Positions 11,001 to 23,627 of a DNA stretch of 64,000 nucleotides are shown here, one piece after another. The translations under genes and the position numbers were made by a program. Position 1 is the stretch's first letter. Every line of letters begins with the position of its first letter. The notes under the pieces are model-generated. The model made no database searches, was not told where the DNA came from, and saw only the letters and a program-made list of their open reading frames with translations. The DNA is from Stercorarius parasiticus. Taxonomy: Eukaryota > Chordata > Aves > Charadriiformes > Stercorariidae. The stretch lies in NCBI GenBank assembly GCA_013396915.1, contig VWZL01000906.1, forward strand, positions 466,736 through 530,735. Direction: 5' to 3'.

Positions 11001-14000
11001 TTGTAATTTTTTGTTTGCTTGAATAGGAGTCTCAGGGAAAGGAGACAGAAAATTGTTTTCCCATTTCCATTCATATTTTTACATATCCCTAACCTTTCAA
11101 CTATTTAAAAATTGTCAGCTGTTTCATGATACTTATTGATGAAAATGGATGCTTGTTTTTTGTTTAAATTCTCTTATTTTCTCAGCCTTTTTGCTTTATA
11201 GCATATTTTGTTTATTTTAAATGAAAATTAATGTACATGTAAAACAGTCACAAAGGCTTCTACAGTGGAAATATACTTTAGCAATTATAAATCAGACCTT
11301 TAGAAAGAAAACATTAATGAGTTTTATATTGACAAGTTCACAAATTTCAATGAAGCATGTTTTGTGTGTTGTAAATAAGAATTACATACCGAAATTTTGC
11401 CTTATAGGTAACATATGCCATGATATGCATAATCTTCCTTCCCTCTGCCTTAGTATTTCTGCCTTTTCCTCTCCGTCTGACAGTCTTTGTGCCCGTCTTG
11501 TATTTACCATGTTCGTGTCTGTGCCCCTGGTGCTTCTCTTCGCTCTCATAACACAATAGCGCTTGGATGACTTACCTGTAGGTTGTTGCTGTGGTTGTAT
11601 CTTTCCCAGCACATGAACCAACAGAAACATTTATGGAATCCTGCTGAACTTTTTCAATCACAACTGTTTAGGCTGTCACCAACTTTGCACGTGAAGATTC
11701 ATAGCTGCTGTGACTCAGACATATTTTCACACTGCTCTCGGTCTGGCAAGCCAAAATATCTGCACATAGTTTTTAATATTTCTTGAAGCTTCTCAATCAT
11801 GGCAAGTAGAGAGCCTTTCCTCCTTGCATTTAGTATTACTAAAAGTCCTGAGCAATTGAATGATTTAAGGTTGCAGGTTTTTTTAATTAGGCTCATTGAT
11901 TAACCTCTAGGAAAACTTAAGTGGGAGGTCCTTTGAGTTTCTGCAATAAATGTTTGCGTAAGAGTAGTGCTGATTATTTAAAAAACAGAAAAAAAATCTG
12001 AGGTTTAAGCTGATGATGTTAAATTGCCTGTTGTTTTAGGGCCTGACTTATCCTCATTTCAGTAATAGATCTCTATATCAATACTAATAAATGACAAGAA
12101 GAGGAGAATCAATCTAAACTGCTGACAGTTGTTTTAATTTATACTGTAGTCCTCAGGTAATTGGATAACACAAGGGGAGACTTTCAAAGTGTCTTGTCTA
12201 AATTTATGGATGTTATGCTACTGTCATTCACAAAAAATAGGATTTTTTTGTTGTTGTTGTTGACTTGAATGGGAACAAGATGGAACCTGTTGTAAGTACA
12301 TCTTGGTTTTAGTCATACATAGTAGATCTCCTCATCTACTTCCTATACCAGTGTTAAATTCTGCTCTTAATCTTAAGTGTTCCTTGGGGACTCACTTAAC
12401 ACATTCAGGTTCAGATCCTCAAAAGCTCTTACGTAATTAAAACCTTTTGAGAATTTGGGTCTCAGAGGTCACTTGTTGTCTTTTGAAGCCAAGAAAATAA
12501 TCACTCTTGAGGTATAAGGCCCAAGAGTTGGAGACAAAAGTTTGTAGTTCTTCATTGTGTCTCTTAAAGTTATTACTTGAAAGCTGAGGTGCAGGCAGAT
12601 AACCTTTGCGCTCGCTGATACTCCTCTCACAGAAACGTTAGGGACTCCTGGTACATTACGGCAGCCTTTTGAGGTGCATTCCTGCTCTCAGGGTGTTCCT
12701 CTTGCAACAGTCCTTCTCTTTCCTTGAGATTTGAGTGGCAACTCAGACCCAAAAGGGGAACCTGCCGTGATCTTTCACAGTGCCTGTAACAAAACAACCC
12801 ATACTTGTCCAGGACTTGTAGTAGAAAAAGGGCAGGTTGTCATCCTCTGTGTCCTTAGTCAGGATCTTTGACTTACAAAATTATTTACTTTGTGGGAATG
12901 AGACCTGCATCAAAGCAGAACATGCTGAGAAAACCCTGAAGAATTTTAACTGTTTTGCAAATCTGTTGCAAAATGGTAAACTATGAGGAAAGGGATGAAA
13001 ACAACGGCCATCGGACTAGAACAGTGGCAGTGAATAGAAGCTTTTGAAATTTGCTGAGGTGAAGAGAAGCAGCTGCCTGATACCATTACCTTAATTATGG
13101 TGATGGTCTGAGACATCCTGGGCACAGTGATCAAATATTACATTATGTATGCCAGTTTTGGATAGTATTAGCATCTAACATAGCAGCCGTAATGTTGAGA
13201 ATCACCTTAATGCTTTAGTGTAAAAGTTGAAATATTGCAAGTCATGAAAAATGTTCAGCTGGCATTCCTATGACCTTCTTGCCACTACCTCTGGTACTTG
13301 AAAGCTTCAGCTCACTTTAATAATCCTTCTCTTACCCTATTTGTATCCTTCACCTTTTATACACATATCTCATTAGCTTTCTCAACAAGAATGTTAATAA
13401 GATCTACTTTAATTTTCTCTAACACCCATTCATGCTTGCTTTTCTGTCATCTTTTTCTCAAACTTCTCCCATTTGCCTCAGTGATCCAACACTCAGATAT
13501 CTTGTTCTCTTCCCTCATCTCTCCCTCTTGCCTATCTCCTTACTTTGCTTTGTGTCTTTCGCTTGACGATAAAAACACGTGGTCTTCAACATCTTCTCAG
13601 CACTGGCTCTTAATTTCAGCTGTCTTTTCTATTCCCTTCCACCCTTGGCATCCAGGGGAAGAGGATGCCCATCTTGTGCTGTATTTTCAGACTCATCATG
13701 AGATAACTTTTTGGCATGTGTCAGGGAGCTGGCTATGTATCACCTACAGCTCAGGCTATGGCATGAGACTATTGGCTATTTTGAAATATTTTTCTCTCTC
13801 TCTATTTTAAGTCTTGAACAATTTTACAGTAAAGGGAAGAGTGTTTTACCTGACTCTGCTTCTTCCGTGCCTATTGTAAAGACCATTACATTCCCTGGCA
13901 CCACATGGCATGTTACGCTGTCTCCTCCTGTATTATGATTTTCCAGCCAGTGCAGTCGGTCAATCAAACAAATTTCTTGTTTGCACTGAGAAACCTAAAG

Positions 14001-17000
14001 TTCTCGGACGCTATGATGAGTGTATGTGAATAGCTCTTCTATTATTCAAGGGAGGGGATGAAAGAGCAGAAGTTTCCTTCTTTCCTTTATAAATGGGAGT
14101 ATTCCTGTGGTTTTCGTTACACCTTCTTGTAAGCCAGCACCTCTATTTGTTATGGTGTTATTACAAATCTTTTTGAATCTAAATAGAGCTTAAGCTTGTC
14201 TTACCTTGCAGTATCTGTTAATCCATAAATTAGTTATTCAACACCTGTTCTACCTGCTAGTCAAGCATTTTTACTTTCTCTTTTGACACAAATTAAGCAG
14301 CACAGGGGTGAAGCATGCTGTAGCATATTAGGTAATGGATTCTAAACATATCTCATTTTATTAATGATATATATTTTTTTATACCTTTTGGGCCAAGTTG
14401 TACACCTTGTGTCTGTGTCTGTGTATCTGCATCTGCAGATTATTCTACCATTCAAGAATACTCTACATTTGTTCTACAGATCTGCCAGTACAGCTCTTTG
14501 ATATGTAGCTCACATTGTAGATGATACATCAGCCCACCTTAGTTTTCTACTTTTGATACTATTAATAAATCAGTCTGTTGTAGGAACTCACCCTACAAAT
14601 ATTCCAATACCCATTTATACTCTGCATTAGAGAACACCAAAGCTTTGTCCTCCCAACACATAATATTCATAAGCATATTTTGCTTTCCTGTTTATTTGCT
14701 ATTAGAGGTTTTGTGTTGGATTGTTTTGTAGCCGTTGTCTTATCTGTCTCCATCTAACTGTGGTATACCCCAGCTTTGCATTTAAGGCAGTGCTTTAAGT
14801 AGTGATACCAGTTACTGTTCTCTTACCTGACAGTACTAGTGAAATATGGGGAGGAAAGGAGAGTGGGTTTCCAAGGTAACGTCACCTGAGAAACAGTCTG
14901 AAACCATAAAATGTTTTAACATAAGAGAGTAACAGCCATGGCTACAGTTTTACTCTAAATGCAATTTGGGATTAATTTATTGCTCTGATCTGTTCACAAA
15001 TCATTTGCAAAGAAATCTGATCAGTAGGACCATATTAATTCTTCTCAAGTATTTTCCAATTGTTCATGCAGACAAACATCAGCCTTGGAGGAGAGCTACC
15101 CTTTCTGTTTACACTTAGGCGCAGTTAATTTTAGTGTGTGAATGATCACATACTGTTCTAGTTTTTGATTTGGCTGTCTTTGAAACAGCAAAATAATTGA
15201 AGGACAATGAAAAACTTGTAGTAAATATTAGTTTTCCTTTTGGGATCTCTCTTCCTCTAAATATAGTTGTAAATATAGACCAGTTTGTAAACATTATTTC
15301 AACTTTTCTTTTTTGTCAAGTATCACTAAAAGATCAATTATTTGTACTTCAAACAAATCTTGGTGAGTACCGTACAAATCAACAATAAGTTTCATTCACA
15401 GCAATATTTTCTGTGGAAATCTGTAAATCATTGCAACTGAGTGTACATAATGGTAATTTTAAGTTCCAGAGTAGTATTTCAGCATTACTTCTATAACATA
15501 CTATAAATATGCTGAAAAGAATATTGCTCATATATTTGCTACTAATGCACTTATTTGCAATATGACTTACCACAAAACAAACTCAATGCTGTCATTTCTA
15601 CATTCAATTTTTTGAAATCAGTATTACACAAACGTAGACTTTCTTTTGCATTTAATTCAGTTACACATAGTTTATCTGTTGATTCTGAGAATCTTAGTGT
15701 TCAGTATCTTCATACAAATTACTCCTTTAAAGAGGAATCATTTGGAATATATCTGTTTGTCTTGGTCAAGGGACATAAGAACTTGCAGCTTCAGAGTGAC
15801 AGCTGATGGGGTGACAGGGTATGACAATGAAATAGGGTCGCCCCATACATGTCTCTTTTCTGTTCTGACAACAGTAAAGCAGAGTAATGTATGAAAAAAT
15901 CACAATTCAATCAAGCTTGTTTGCACATGGCAAAAAAGTAATAAGGCTTCTTTGTGCCCTTCCGCCTTTTTCATTTATAAGTTGGTAGGTGGATAAAAGA
16001 TACAGATCAATAACTATCTACCTGTCTGTGTCCCTCTAATGTATATACATCTTTGCTCATTAGGCCTTAAATATGTATGTCAATTTTTTTTTAAATGTGG
16101 CTCAGGTACATCATTGGACCTTTTAAGTCACCATCAACACAGGAGATGGATCCGATGTGCAAATATAGTGCACTTCCTGGACTGGGCTTTATGACTCTCT
16201 TTTTGTTGTACAGAGAAAGCTACTTCTGTGCTTCTTGATGTTATAGTATGCTGGGTATTGCACTTTTACTTTCATGTTGCTCGAAAGATGGTCTTGCTGT
16301 TAAATAACTTCAGTTAAGGATTAAAGGAGAGAGAATAAAAAAACTGACTTGTGACAATGGATGGCAAAATTGGGCCTTAGTCCTCAGAGGACTCAGTAGG
16401 TGCTTGACACTTTCACCTGTAGCCATTAGGTACTTCCAGCCTTGGTGCACAGTAGACTGTGTAAACAGCTCTGCCCAAAATCTGGCGTTGTAGGCACTTC
16501 AGTAACACGTGCCGCTTCACCACATTCACTTATAATGAAATTCTTTCCAATAGCTGTCAATGTAGGAGGGTAAAACTAAATCTGCTAATAACTCTTGCTG
16601 TATATAGTTCATAGTCTACAGTGTATACTGTTTAGGTGTATAATCTGTAGGTTAATGCTATTTATTTTACACTTCCATTTGTCTAGTTATTAGTATTTCT
16701 TAAGATGCCATCACTATCTCTGGTTTACTTCAGAAAAGAGCAGGAAAGATTCAGAAAGGTCAAATCAGTATCTTTGCCCTGCACTTACTTAAATCATTGG
16801 CACGTTGCTTTGATTACCTGCCTCGTTTTCTTCTGCTCTGGCTCTCAGGGCAACACTGTATTAAGGAGGTGAATCTGAACACAAAAAGGTATTTGTTAAC
16901 CTTTGAAGTGCTTCCAAATCAACAATTTTTAATGTAACAGCCTTTCTTCTAACATAATTTGTTTTGTAGTAGGGTTTTAAAATGCAGGATAAAGGACAAC

Positions 17001-18286
17001 ATTCTGACTCATCCAGTCCTGTTGGGGTGCCATCCTCCTGCTTAAGGCAATTTTCAGATTCCATATTGTCCTGGCACTGGACACAGTCCTCACTTTGGAA
17101 GAGCCACAAGTAACACTGCAAAGACTTTCCTTGTGTTTTCACCATCCTCACTGCCTTCGGCAATCAGGAAAGTCCACAGGTTTTTCACTTAGGTATAAGC
17201 GCACTGTTCCCCACTTTCTCCAGTGTGCCTCACAGTCAGGAGATAACTCTTTACCCACCATTTAAGCAATGCACGCAGCCTTCCCAAAAACTCCCCTCAG
17301 TGCCAGTTGTGTATTTTCCTCGTTAGTTTTAAATCCCTGTCTGGCAGCAACTGATTCTGTGAACCATTAATCCTACCTAAGCTACAATTGATATCAGAAA
17401 ACATGACATCCACTATTGGATGCTCATGGACTGTTTGCTTTCAATGCTGATATTCTTAAATTTTCCAAGAGAACTAAATGTCAACTTTGGATGTCTTCTT
17501 CCTCTGATGGAGGGCATTCACTTGACTATATTTTTATATTTCAGACCACTTTTCTTTTTTCTTTATACATAATAGTCTTTTGTAAGTCTAGGAAACATTT
17601 ATCTGAAAGCAGGATTGGCACTAAGACTGTCTATTGGTGGATTTATGTAAAAGTTAATGTAAAGACTCACAAATGTTTACATTTCTTTGTAGTTTTAAAT
17701 GTGTTGTTGATGGAAGAAGGTAATATGCCAAATATGTAATGATAGGGAAAACATTTTTTCACCTTCTATTAAGTTCTTAATTTTCACAGTTGGATTCAGA
17801 ATTTTGTGTTCTGATTGAAAAAATATTCTGTGTGTTATGCAGCTAATGTTTTTTAACTTAATTTTTTGTATTTATATTTCTTGACCTTTGACTTAATTTT
17901 TTTTTGAGAGGTTGGGTTTATGATACTGTTTCCATTGAAAAGCATGACAGAAGTCTGTCTAATGTCAGCAGAAGCAGGGCTAGGCCCACCATATTTTTAT
18001 TTGTATGTTATTCTGAATAATCAGAAGCATGACTTTAATGTCTGTAAATTTATGTAAACTGTCACCTGCTAAAATCTGTCCGTAATCACAAATATCTTGT
18101 AAATATTAATATTAAATCAATTCTTTAAATCAGTTTTTCAAAACTATCCAACTATTGGGAGTAGTTGTAATTATTTCATCTTTCTCTGAAAAAACAGTAA
18201 AGCAAATTACTGTAAGAAACAACGCAAGTGACCACTACTGTTGAAATACTCATTTAGACTGGAGGACAACCTCTTAAAGGCAGGTG
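8033..18286. other. Long gene-free stretch
   Basis: No supported gene in about 10 kb. The longest frame (170 codons from 13298) is pyrimidine-rich and low in coding character. The only notable texture is a balanced-composition block at 10440-10830 that may be conserved noncoding DNA, and a small GTT run near 12248-12262. An ancient repeat may underlie the pyrimidine-rich strand at 13300-13660, but I could not assign it. Confidence 0.6.
10440..10830. other. Putative conserved noncoding element
   Basis: This block stands out from the AT-rich surroundings by even base composition, absence of low-complexity runs and density of homeodomain-type cores such as 'gtaattaaggcc' (about 10563-10574). 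No repeat family is recognised. The call rests on composition and texture only; no alignment was available. Confidence 0.3.
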
Positions 18287-18598
18287 GCGTTTACATGAGA
18301 GTGAGGTAGAGCTGGACATTTCCTTGTGATTTTATTTTACTGGTTCAGTTTTTCTTCTGTACCTTCAGGGATAATAAGAACTGGGAGCTCTTTATGACCT
18401 TTGTGGAAATTGCTGGTTCTCAGCATCAGTCGGAATTTAACCTTTTTGTGGGAATTTTTTTTGTCCGCTACTAAAATCTCTACTGTTCCTAAGGATAAAG
18501 TATCCATTCAAGGTGTTTTTGCCATTCTTACATTAAGTGCATTGCTTAGGGCATTTCAGAGGCCCTGTCATTTAATCTGTCTTTTAAATATGCTTTTC
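18287..18598. repeat. Duplicated contig end, copy 1 (assembly artefact)
   Basis: These 312 bases reappear at 19051-19362 at a constant offset of 764 bp with a single visible mismatch (C at 18478, A at 19242). Copy 1 stops abruptly at the start of the N gap. Near-identity plus gap boundaries means the same locus was placed twice, from overlapping contigs or two haplotypes, and is not a biological tandem duplication. Confidence 0.93.
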
Positions 18599-18895
18599 NN
18601 NNNNNNNNNNNNNNNNNNNNNNNNNNNNNNNNNNNNNNNNNNNNNNNNNNNNNNNNNNNNNNNNNNNNNNNNNNNNNNNNNNNNNNNNNNNNNNNNNNNN
18701 NNNNNNNNNNNNNNNNNNNNNNNNNNNNNNNNNNNNNNNNNNNNNNNNNNNNNNNNNNNNNNNNNNNNNNNNNNNNNNNNNNNNNNNNNNNNNNNNNNNN
18801 NNNNNNNNNNNNNNNNNNNNNNNNNNNNNNNNNNNNNNNNNNNNNNNNNNNNNNNNNNNNNNNNNNNNNNNNNNNNNNNNNNNNNNNNNNNNNNN
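18599..18895. other. Assembly gap (297 N)
   Basis: A run of 297 undetermined bases. Open frames drawn across it are meaningless. The flanking duplication suggests the gap may be spurious: the left contig already overlaps the right one. Confidence 0.98.
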
Positions 18896-19049
18896 GGGGG
18901 CGGTGGGGGGCGGGCTGCCCGCAGCGGCAGTCGCTAGCCTTGGTGCTGAAACCTGGGCACCGCGGGCACGGAATACGTTCTGCACCGCTACCCCCAGCTT
19001 CTAAATGATAAATATCAATATGCCATTCAAGGAAAAATAGAAAAATAGA
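18896..19049. other. GC-rich contig sliver between gap and single N
   Basis: A 154-bp island is bounded by the 297-N gap on the left and one N at 19050 on the right. Its first 120 bases are very GC- and CpG-rich, unlike anything nearby, and its last 40 are AT-rich. It has no continuity with either flank. It may be a misplaced contig or a real but poorly sequenced CpG-rich segment. Confidence 0.75.
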
Positions 19050-19050
19050 N

Positions 19051-19362
19051 GCGTTTACATGAGAGTGAGGTAGAGCTGGACATTTCCTTGTGATTTTATT
19101 TTACTGGTTCAGTTTTTCTTCTGTACCTTCAGGGATAATAAGAACTGGGAGCTCTTTATGACCTTTGTGGAAATTGCTGGTTCTCAGCATCAGTCGGAAT
19201 TTAACCTTTTTGTGGGAATTTTTTTTGTCCGCTACTAAAATATCTACTGTTCCTAAGGATAAAGTATCCATTCAAGGTGTTTTTGCCATTCTTACATTAA
19301 GTGCATTGCTTAGGGCATTTCAGAGGCCCTGTCATTTAATCTGTCTTTTAAATATGCTTTTC
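19051..19362. repeat. Duplicated contig end, copy 2 (assembly artefact)
   Basis: Second copy of 18287-18598, starting directly after the single N at 19050 and running without a break into unique sequence at 19363. This copy is probably the correct start of the right-hand contig. Confidence 0.93.
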
Positions 19363-22300
19363 TTAGGTGGTAAGCAGTAAGGAGAGTCTCCACATTAGCC
19401 TCTCACAAGTACGCTATATTTCTACTTCTGCAAGGGTAATTGAATTTTTTGTTTGGGTTCCTGAAACAAAGCTTTTTTATCATTAGCAGAATTTTAATGG
19501 AAAACTATGGGGACTTTATTTTTCCAGTATTCTCAGGGGCAAGCAAGTTGCCTGTGGCTTCCTGTGCATTTGCCAAGCTGATATTGAGGCAGGTCTCTGA
19601 GTAGGGACTGCACATGCGGAGGCTTGATTTATATATGCAAAACAGTATTCCCCATAAACACAAGTGTGCTGTTGGATATCAGATTTTTGGATTCGAAATG
19701 GAAGGTCACGAGCGTGTAGTTGAAGCCAGCATTGTCAGCCCTTTAGCTCTGTCTTCACATATTTTAACAACTGATTCAGTTTCAGATCTGTTAATGCTCG
19801 TTGTTTGTAATAATGAAAGGTAGTAAGTAGACCTCAACATGATGTCATTGGGAGAAAAAAGGAAAAAACCCATTATTTTAATTTTTAAACTTACTTTAAA
19901 TTCAGCAACAAATTAGGATATACAGAGTACATGCATTTATTTACACTACCTCCAGAAAGAAGATATTTTCCTTTTGAAAAGNAAGAATTTCACAGGTTTT
20001 TTTGTACCTTTATTGCATAAAAAATTATTTCTTACCTGCAGCTGAGTTTACAATTGAAGTTACACAGTGTGTTACAGCCATTTTCTCCATCTATCCTTAT
20101 ATAGGAAAAGTTTTTTTTTTCTAAGATGAAAGAGAAGAGGCACATCAAGGTCACCATGAAGATGCATGCATAACTGTATATGAGATACTTCTTTTTAAGC
20201 AGTATATTATTGGAATTAATGATTTATGTATATTTCCTAAGATTAATTTACTCCCTCAGAATGCCATCTTAGAATAAAAAAAGCCAACTAGAAATCAAGA
20301 ATTTTGGACTCTCATGGAAAGTTACTGGTTTTATGTGTAATTGTGTTTTAGCCAGTTGAACTATGTAGATGTGAAATTGATATTGGAACCTGATCCTTAA
20401 ATTATAAAATAATTTTATGAAAGAAATTATGATTCCTTTGTTAAAAGGCTCTGTTACTGTGTACAATTTCAGAAATTTTCACTTATATTCACACATTATT
20501 TTAAAGATTAAAAGACCATCTCTTTATTTTTATAAAATTGCAAAAAAAGTAATAATGGAATGCTACTTATTGTATTTACATGCAAACAGTTTGGTTAATA
20601 GAAATTGTGTTTTAATCTTATTTTTGTTCCCGTTTTCTAATCTCATAGAATATTTCCTTGCCTGAAAAGTAGCATATAAGAAATTGAGTACAGTATCTTT
20701 TAGAGGATTTATGGTAATGTTGCTGAATTTAGCTGAGCATAAACAGCATGGTGAGCCCCTCAGGGTCTCTTCATTTTCCTGACACACTCCACTGCTGCCC
20801 CATTAACACTTTGTCTGTTATTGCCATCTACTCAGTTTAATGAGTATCTTTGAATTTGAAGTTCTACACAAGAAACAATAGCTAAAATAACTGATGCACC
20901 TACTGCACCTTTCAGTGTAGTATCTTATTCCCTTTATAATGTTTTTAAAATAAAAAGTACATTTCTGTTATTCAGCAGTGCAGTTACATCATGACATATT
21001 CTTTAATTACGGTAGACACTAATCACAAGCACTGAGTAATGACTACAAATATGATGCTGTATCTGTCTGTGTAGAATGTAAACACATGCTGAATAGCTGC
21101 TAGAGGAGGCTTTTCCTTACTTTAAAATTCATCCTATTAATACTGACTTTTTAATGTGAAGAAGAAATAGTACTGCTGGAGACTTTGTGCTATCAAAGCA
21201 GAATATTATATTTCTTCTAAGAAATCATAAGACAGAAGGACTAGGTGCTGTTTTCTGATACCTGTATGAATCCAACTAACTGCTGTAAAGGGTCAGTATG
21301 TGGCTCATTAGATTGGATTCCTAAAACTGAATTTATCACATTCCTCTGAATACATGCATAAAACATCTTAAATTATTAAACAATAAGCTGAGTTATCAGA
21401 CAAGGACTGAACCTGAATTAAACCCTGAATAATGCTGCACTGGGACACATCATAGGATTTAAGAACAGTTCTAATTTTGCATTGATTATTAACTGATCAG
21501 CAAAAGCAAAAGATTGCTCTAAATCACCTTAGATATTTAACAGAGATGGAAAGTCTTTGCAGGGCCAAATAAAAAGTCTGAATAATTGAATAAATTTCTA
21601 TTTTAGAAAACCGTGGAAATCAGTTGGATATTGGAACAAGGTTTTGTATTAAATGCATTTATTGAAAGCCTAATTTTAAAAGCTAAAATAATATGTGAGT
21701 GATTTTCTCTGTTCCTGGGAAGTTTGCTATCTTTTAGTAAAGTTTTTTTTTGTTGGTTTTTGTTTTTTTCTGTCAGAAAATGAATCTGGAAGAAAACTGG
21801 TGAATCCAATCCAGTGGACCTACAAGCACTCTGACAGGCTCAGAGAGCAGAGTCTGGACCAAAGAGCAATTACCCCACCAAACGATTTCAGGTACAATTG
21901 ACCTAAATATAGCACTCTCTCGAGATTATTGACAAGAGTTCATTTCCTGTAGTGCTTCTCCCATTTGCTACTCCTGGTAACCACTGTGATCTTATCTGCC
22001 TGGTGCTGCATGACTTCTGGGATGCAGCTAAGAGTTTTGTTGTGCATTATCTTTAAACAGACAATTCATACTAAAAGAGTAATTTGCAGTTAAATTAGAT
22101 GATGCATATATTATTCTTGCTGCTGAAATTACACAGAGCAGGAATGAGTGCCTGAATCCTTTTGGACCTGGATGCACTGGAATTCTTTTTACTGTGAAAT
22201 CAGAAAGGTAGTACTAGTTAATTGTAAATAAATAGGAATTTTTACTGTAACAGTAGAGCGAGCTGTGCAGAATGGATAGGCTGCAAAACGTGCTATTTGT

Positions 22301-23232
22301 TTCTTTGTATATATATTTTTCCATGAAGTATGGCTTCCCCTAGTGTCATCCTACCTCCAGGCAATCGCTGTAGTTATCATAGGGTGGCACGAAAAACAAA
22401 TGAGCGTATAAACTGACTGTGTAAGCGTGCAAAATGTGGATGAACTGAATTCAGAGGTTGGTAATGATAAAACCCATTTCAGTTTTAAAGAATGCATTTT
22501 TCTTGAGCGTTGCTTGCAAACTTGTGCAAAATGCTGGATACGTTTGCATTCCATGTGTGTGAAATATAGAGAAAATCTATGGAGTTCCCTTGATGTTCAT
22601 CACAGAGGGTTTTTTTGCATCCTATTTCTTTTACTGAATTCTTATTTGGAAAACCTATGCCCTACCCAGAAATTCAAAAGCCAGTATCAGATTCCGTGCT
22701 GAGCAGCTGTTGGGGAGCCATTTTTTTGCAGACGTTTATTAACTAATATAGCAGGACGCAATTGTGCTATTATTTTCCTGCATATTCCCAAAAGAACATC
22801 AGAATACATATTTTATTAGGGGAATAAACTCTGCTAATAGTCATAGGTCCCACTTCTCAGTTTCCTGAGGAAACTCAGGAAAAAGTTCAGTTGAAAGATG
22901 AATAATTTATAAGATAGAGACATATATACAATATATTGGTCTACTGACTCGATTCCTTTGATGATGATGGACGGCAGTTATAAATGTAGTTAGACTCAGG
23001 ATTTCTAGACTAAAATAAGATCAACCATGAATCAGTTAATTACATTACATAATAATTATTGTAGGGAGAATGTAGATTAAATATAGCAGAAAACTTACCT
23101 CTGATTTATTTTTTCCCAATCTACTGTAATGAGTTGATGAGACACAGCATATCACAGTGGAAAGCAATAGTAACTTCAAATGCAAATGTAAGAAGAAGAA
23201 AGCAGTAAAATAATCTGTGAACGTGAGGCAAG
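19363..23232. other. Mostly gene-free stretch around one exon candidate
   Basis: AT-rich DNA with one undetermined base at 19982. Apart from the exon candidate at 21777-21891, no gene, RNA or recognisable repeat is seen. Confidence 0.6.
21777..21891 (+). CDS. Candidate internal coding exon, protein unrecognised
   Basis: A long T-rich tract (about 21742-21770) ends in 'tgtcag', a strong splice acceptor, and the segment closes with 'ttcag|gtacaa', a good donor. The 115 bases between carry an open frame of 37 full codons, entering in phase 1 and leaving in phase 2. The peptide is of normal complexity, with the central stretch NPIQWTYKHSDRLREQS followed by a proline pair before the donor. I do not recognise the protein and see no partner exon in the window. 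It could be one exon of a gene with huge introns, a cassette exon, or a chance frame. Splice signals and frame are seen directly; function is unknown. Confidence 0.35.
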
Positions 23233-23622
23233 TCATAGAATCATCGTAGAATCACAGGGTTGGAAGGGACCTCTGGAGATCACCTAGTCCAACCCCCCTG
23301 CCAGAGCAGGGTCACCTAGAGCAGGTTGCACAGGAACGCGTCCAGGCAGGTTTTGAATGTCTCCAGACACAGAGACTCCACCACCTCTCTGGGCAGCCTG
23401 TTCCAGTGCTCTGCCACCCTCAGGGTAAAGAAGTCCCTCCTCATGTTTAGGTGGAACTTCCTATGTTCAAGTTTGTGCCCATTACCTCTTGTCCTGTCGC
23501 TGGGCACCACTGAAAAGAGCCTGGCCCCATCCTCCTGACACCCACCCTTTAAGTATTTATAAGCATTGATAAGGTCCCCCCTCAGCCGTCTTTTTTCCAG
23601 ACTGAAGAGACCCAAATTATGA
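23233..23622 (-). mobile_element. CR1 LINE 3' fragment
   Basis: A well-preserved bird CR1 copy in minus orientation. At the low-coordinate side the plus strand shows the 'atagaatcat...agaatcac' tail, then 'ggttggaagggacctctgga', the reverse complement of the classic CR1 3' end. It continues through the 3'UTR into the C-terminal part of ORF2 and is 5'-truncated near 23622. Open ORF2 sequence and low divergence suggest a relatively young insertion. Confidence 0.95.
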
Positions 23623-23627
23623 GTCAT
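23316..23627 (-). pseudogene. CR1 ORF2 C-terminal remnant
   Basis: The minus strand of the CR1 copy stays open for 103 codons and encodes the C-terminal tail of the CR1 ORF2 protein (endonuclease/reverse transcriptase). Visible signatures include [20 protein letters not shown] near the start and [13 protein letters not shown] further on. The endonuclease and RT domains are missing, so it cannot be functional. The methionine start lies at or just outside the CR1 boundary and is fortuitous. Confidence 0.9.

Noticed and set aside
11221..11559. Overlapping frames of 112 (+) and 69-82 (-) codons
   Set aside because: Mutually overlapping on both strands with no family resemblance or splice context, which is typical of chance frames.
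13298..13810. 170-codon plus-strand frame, the longest fully sequenced one
   Set aside because: The peptide is dominated by Leu/Ser/Phe from a pyrimidine-rich strand, with no domain or splice context. It may be a decayed repeat or chance.
16861..17163. 100-codon minus-strand frame with several Cys residues
   Set aside because: Cysteine spacing matches no known domain, and there are no splice sites or neighbours; most likely chance.
18401..18985. Open frames of 178 (+) and 133 (-) codons
   Set aside because: Both are mostly N residues across the assembly gap; the real codons belong to the duplicated contig end and the GC-rich sliver.
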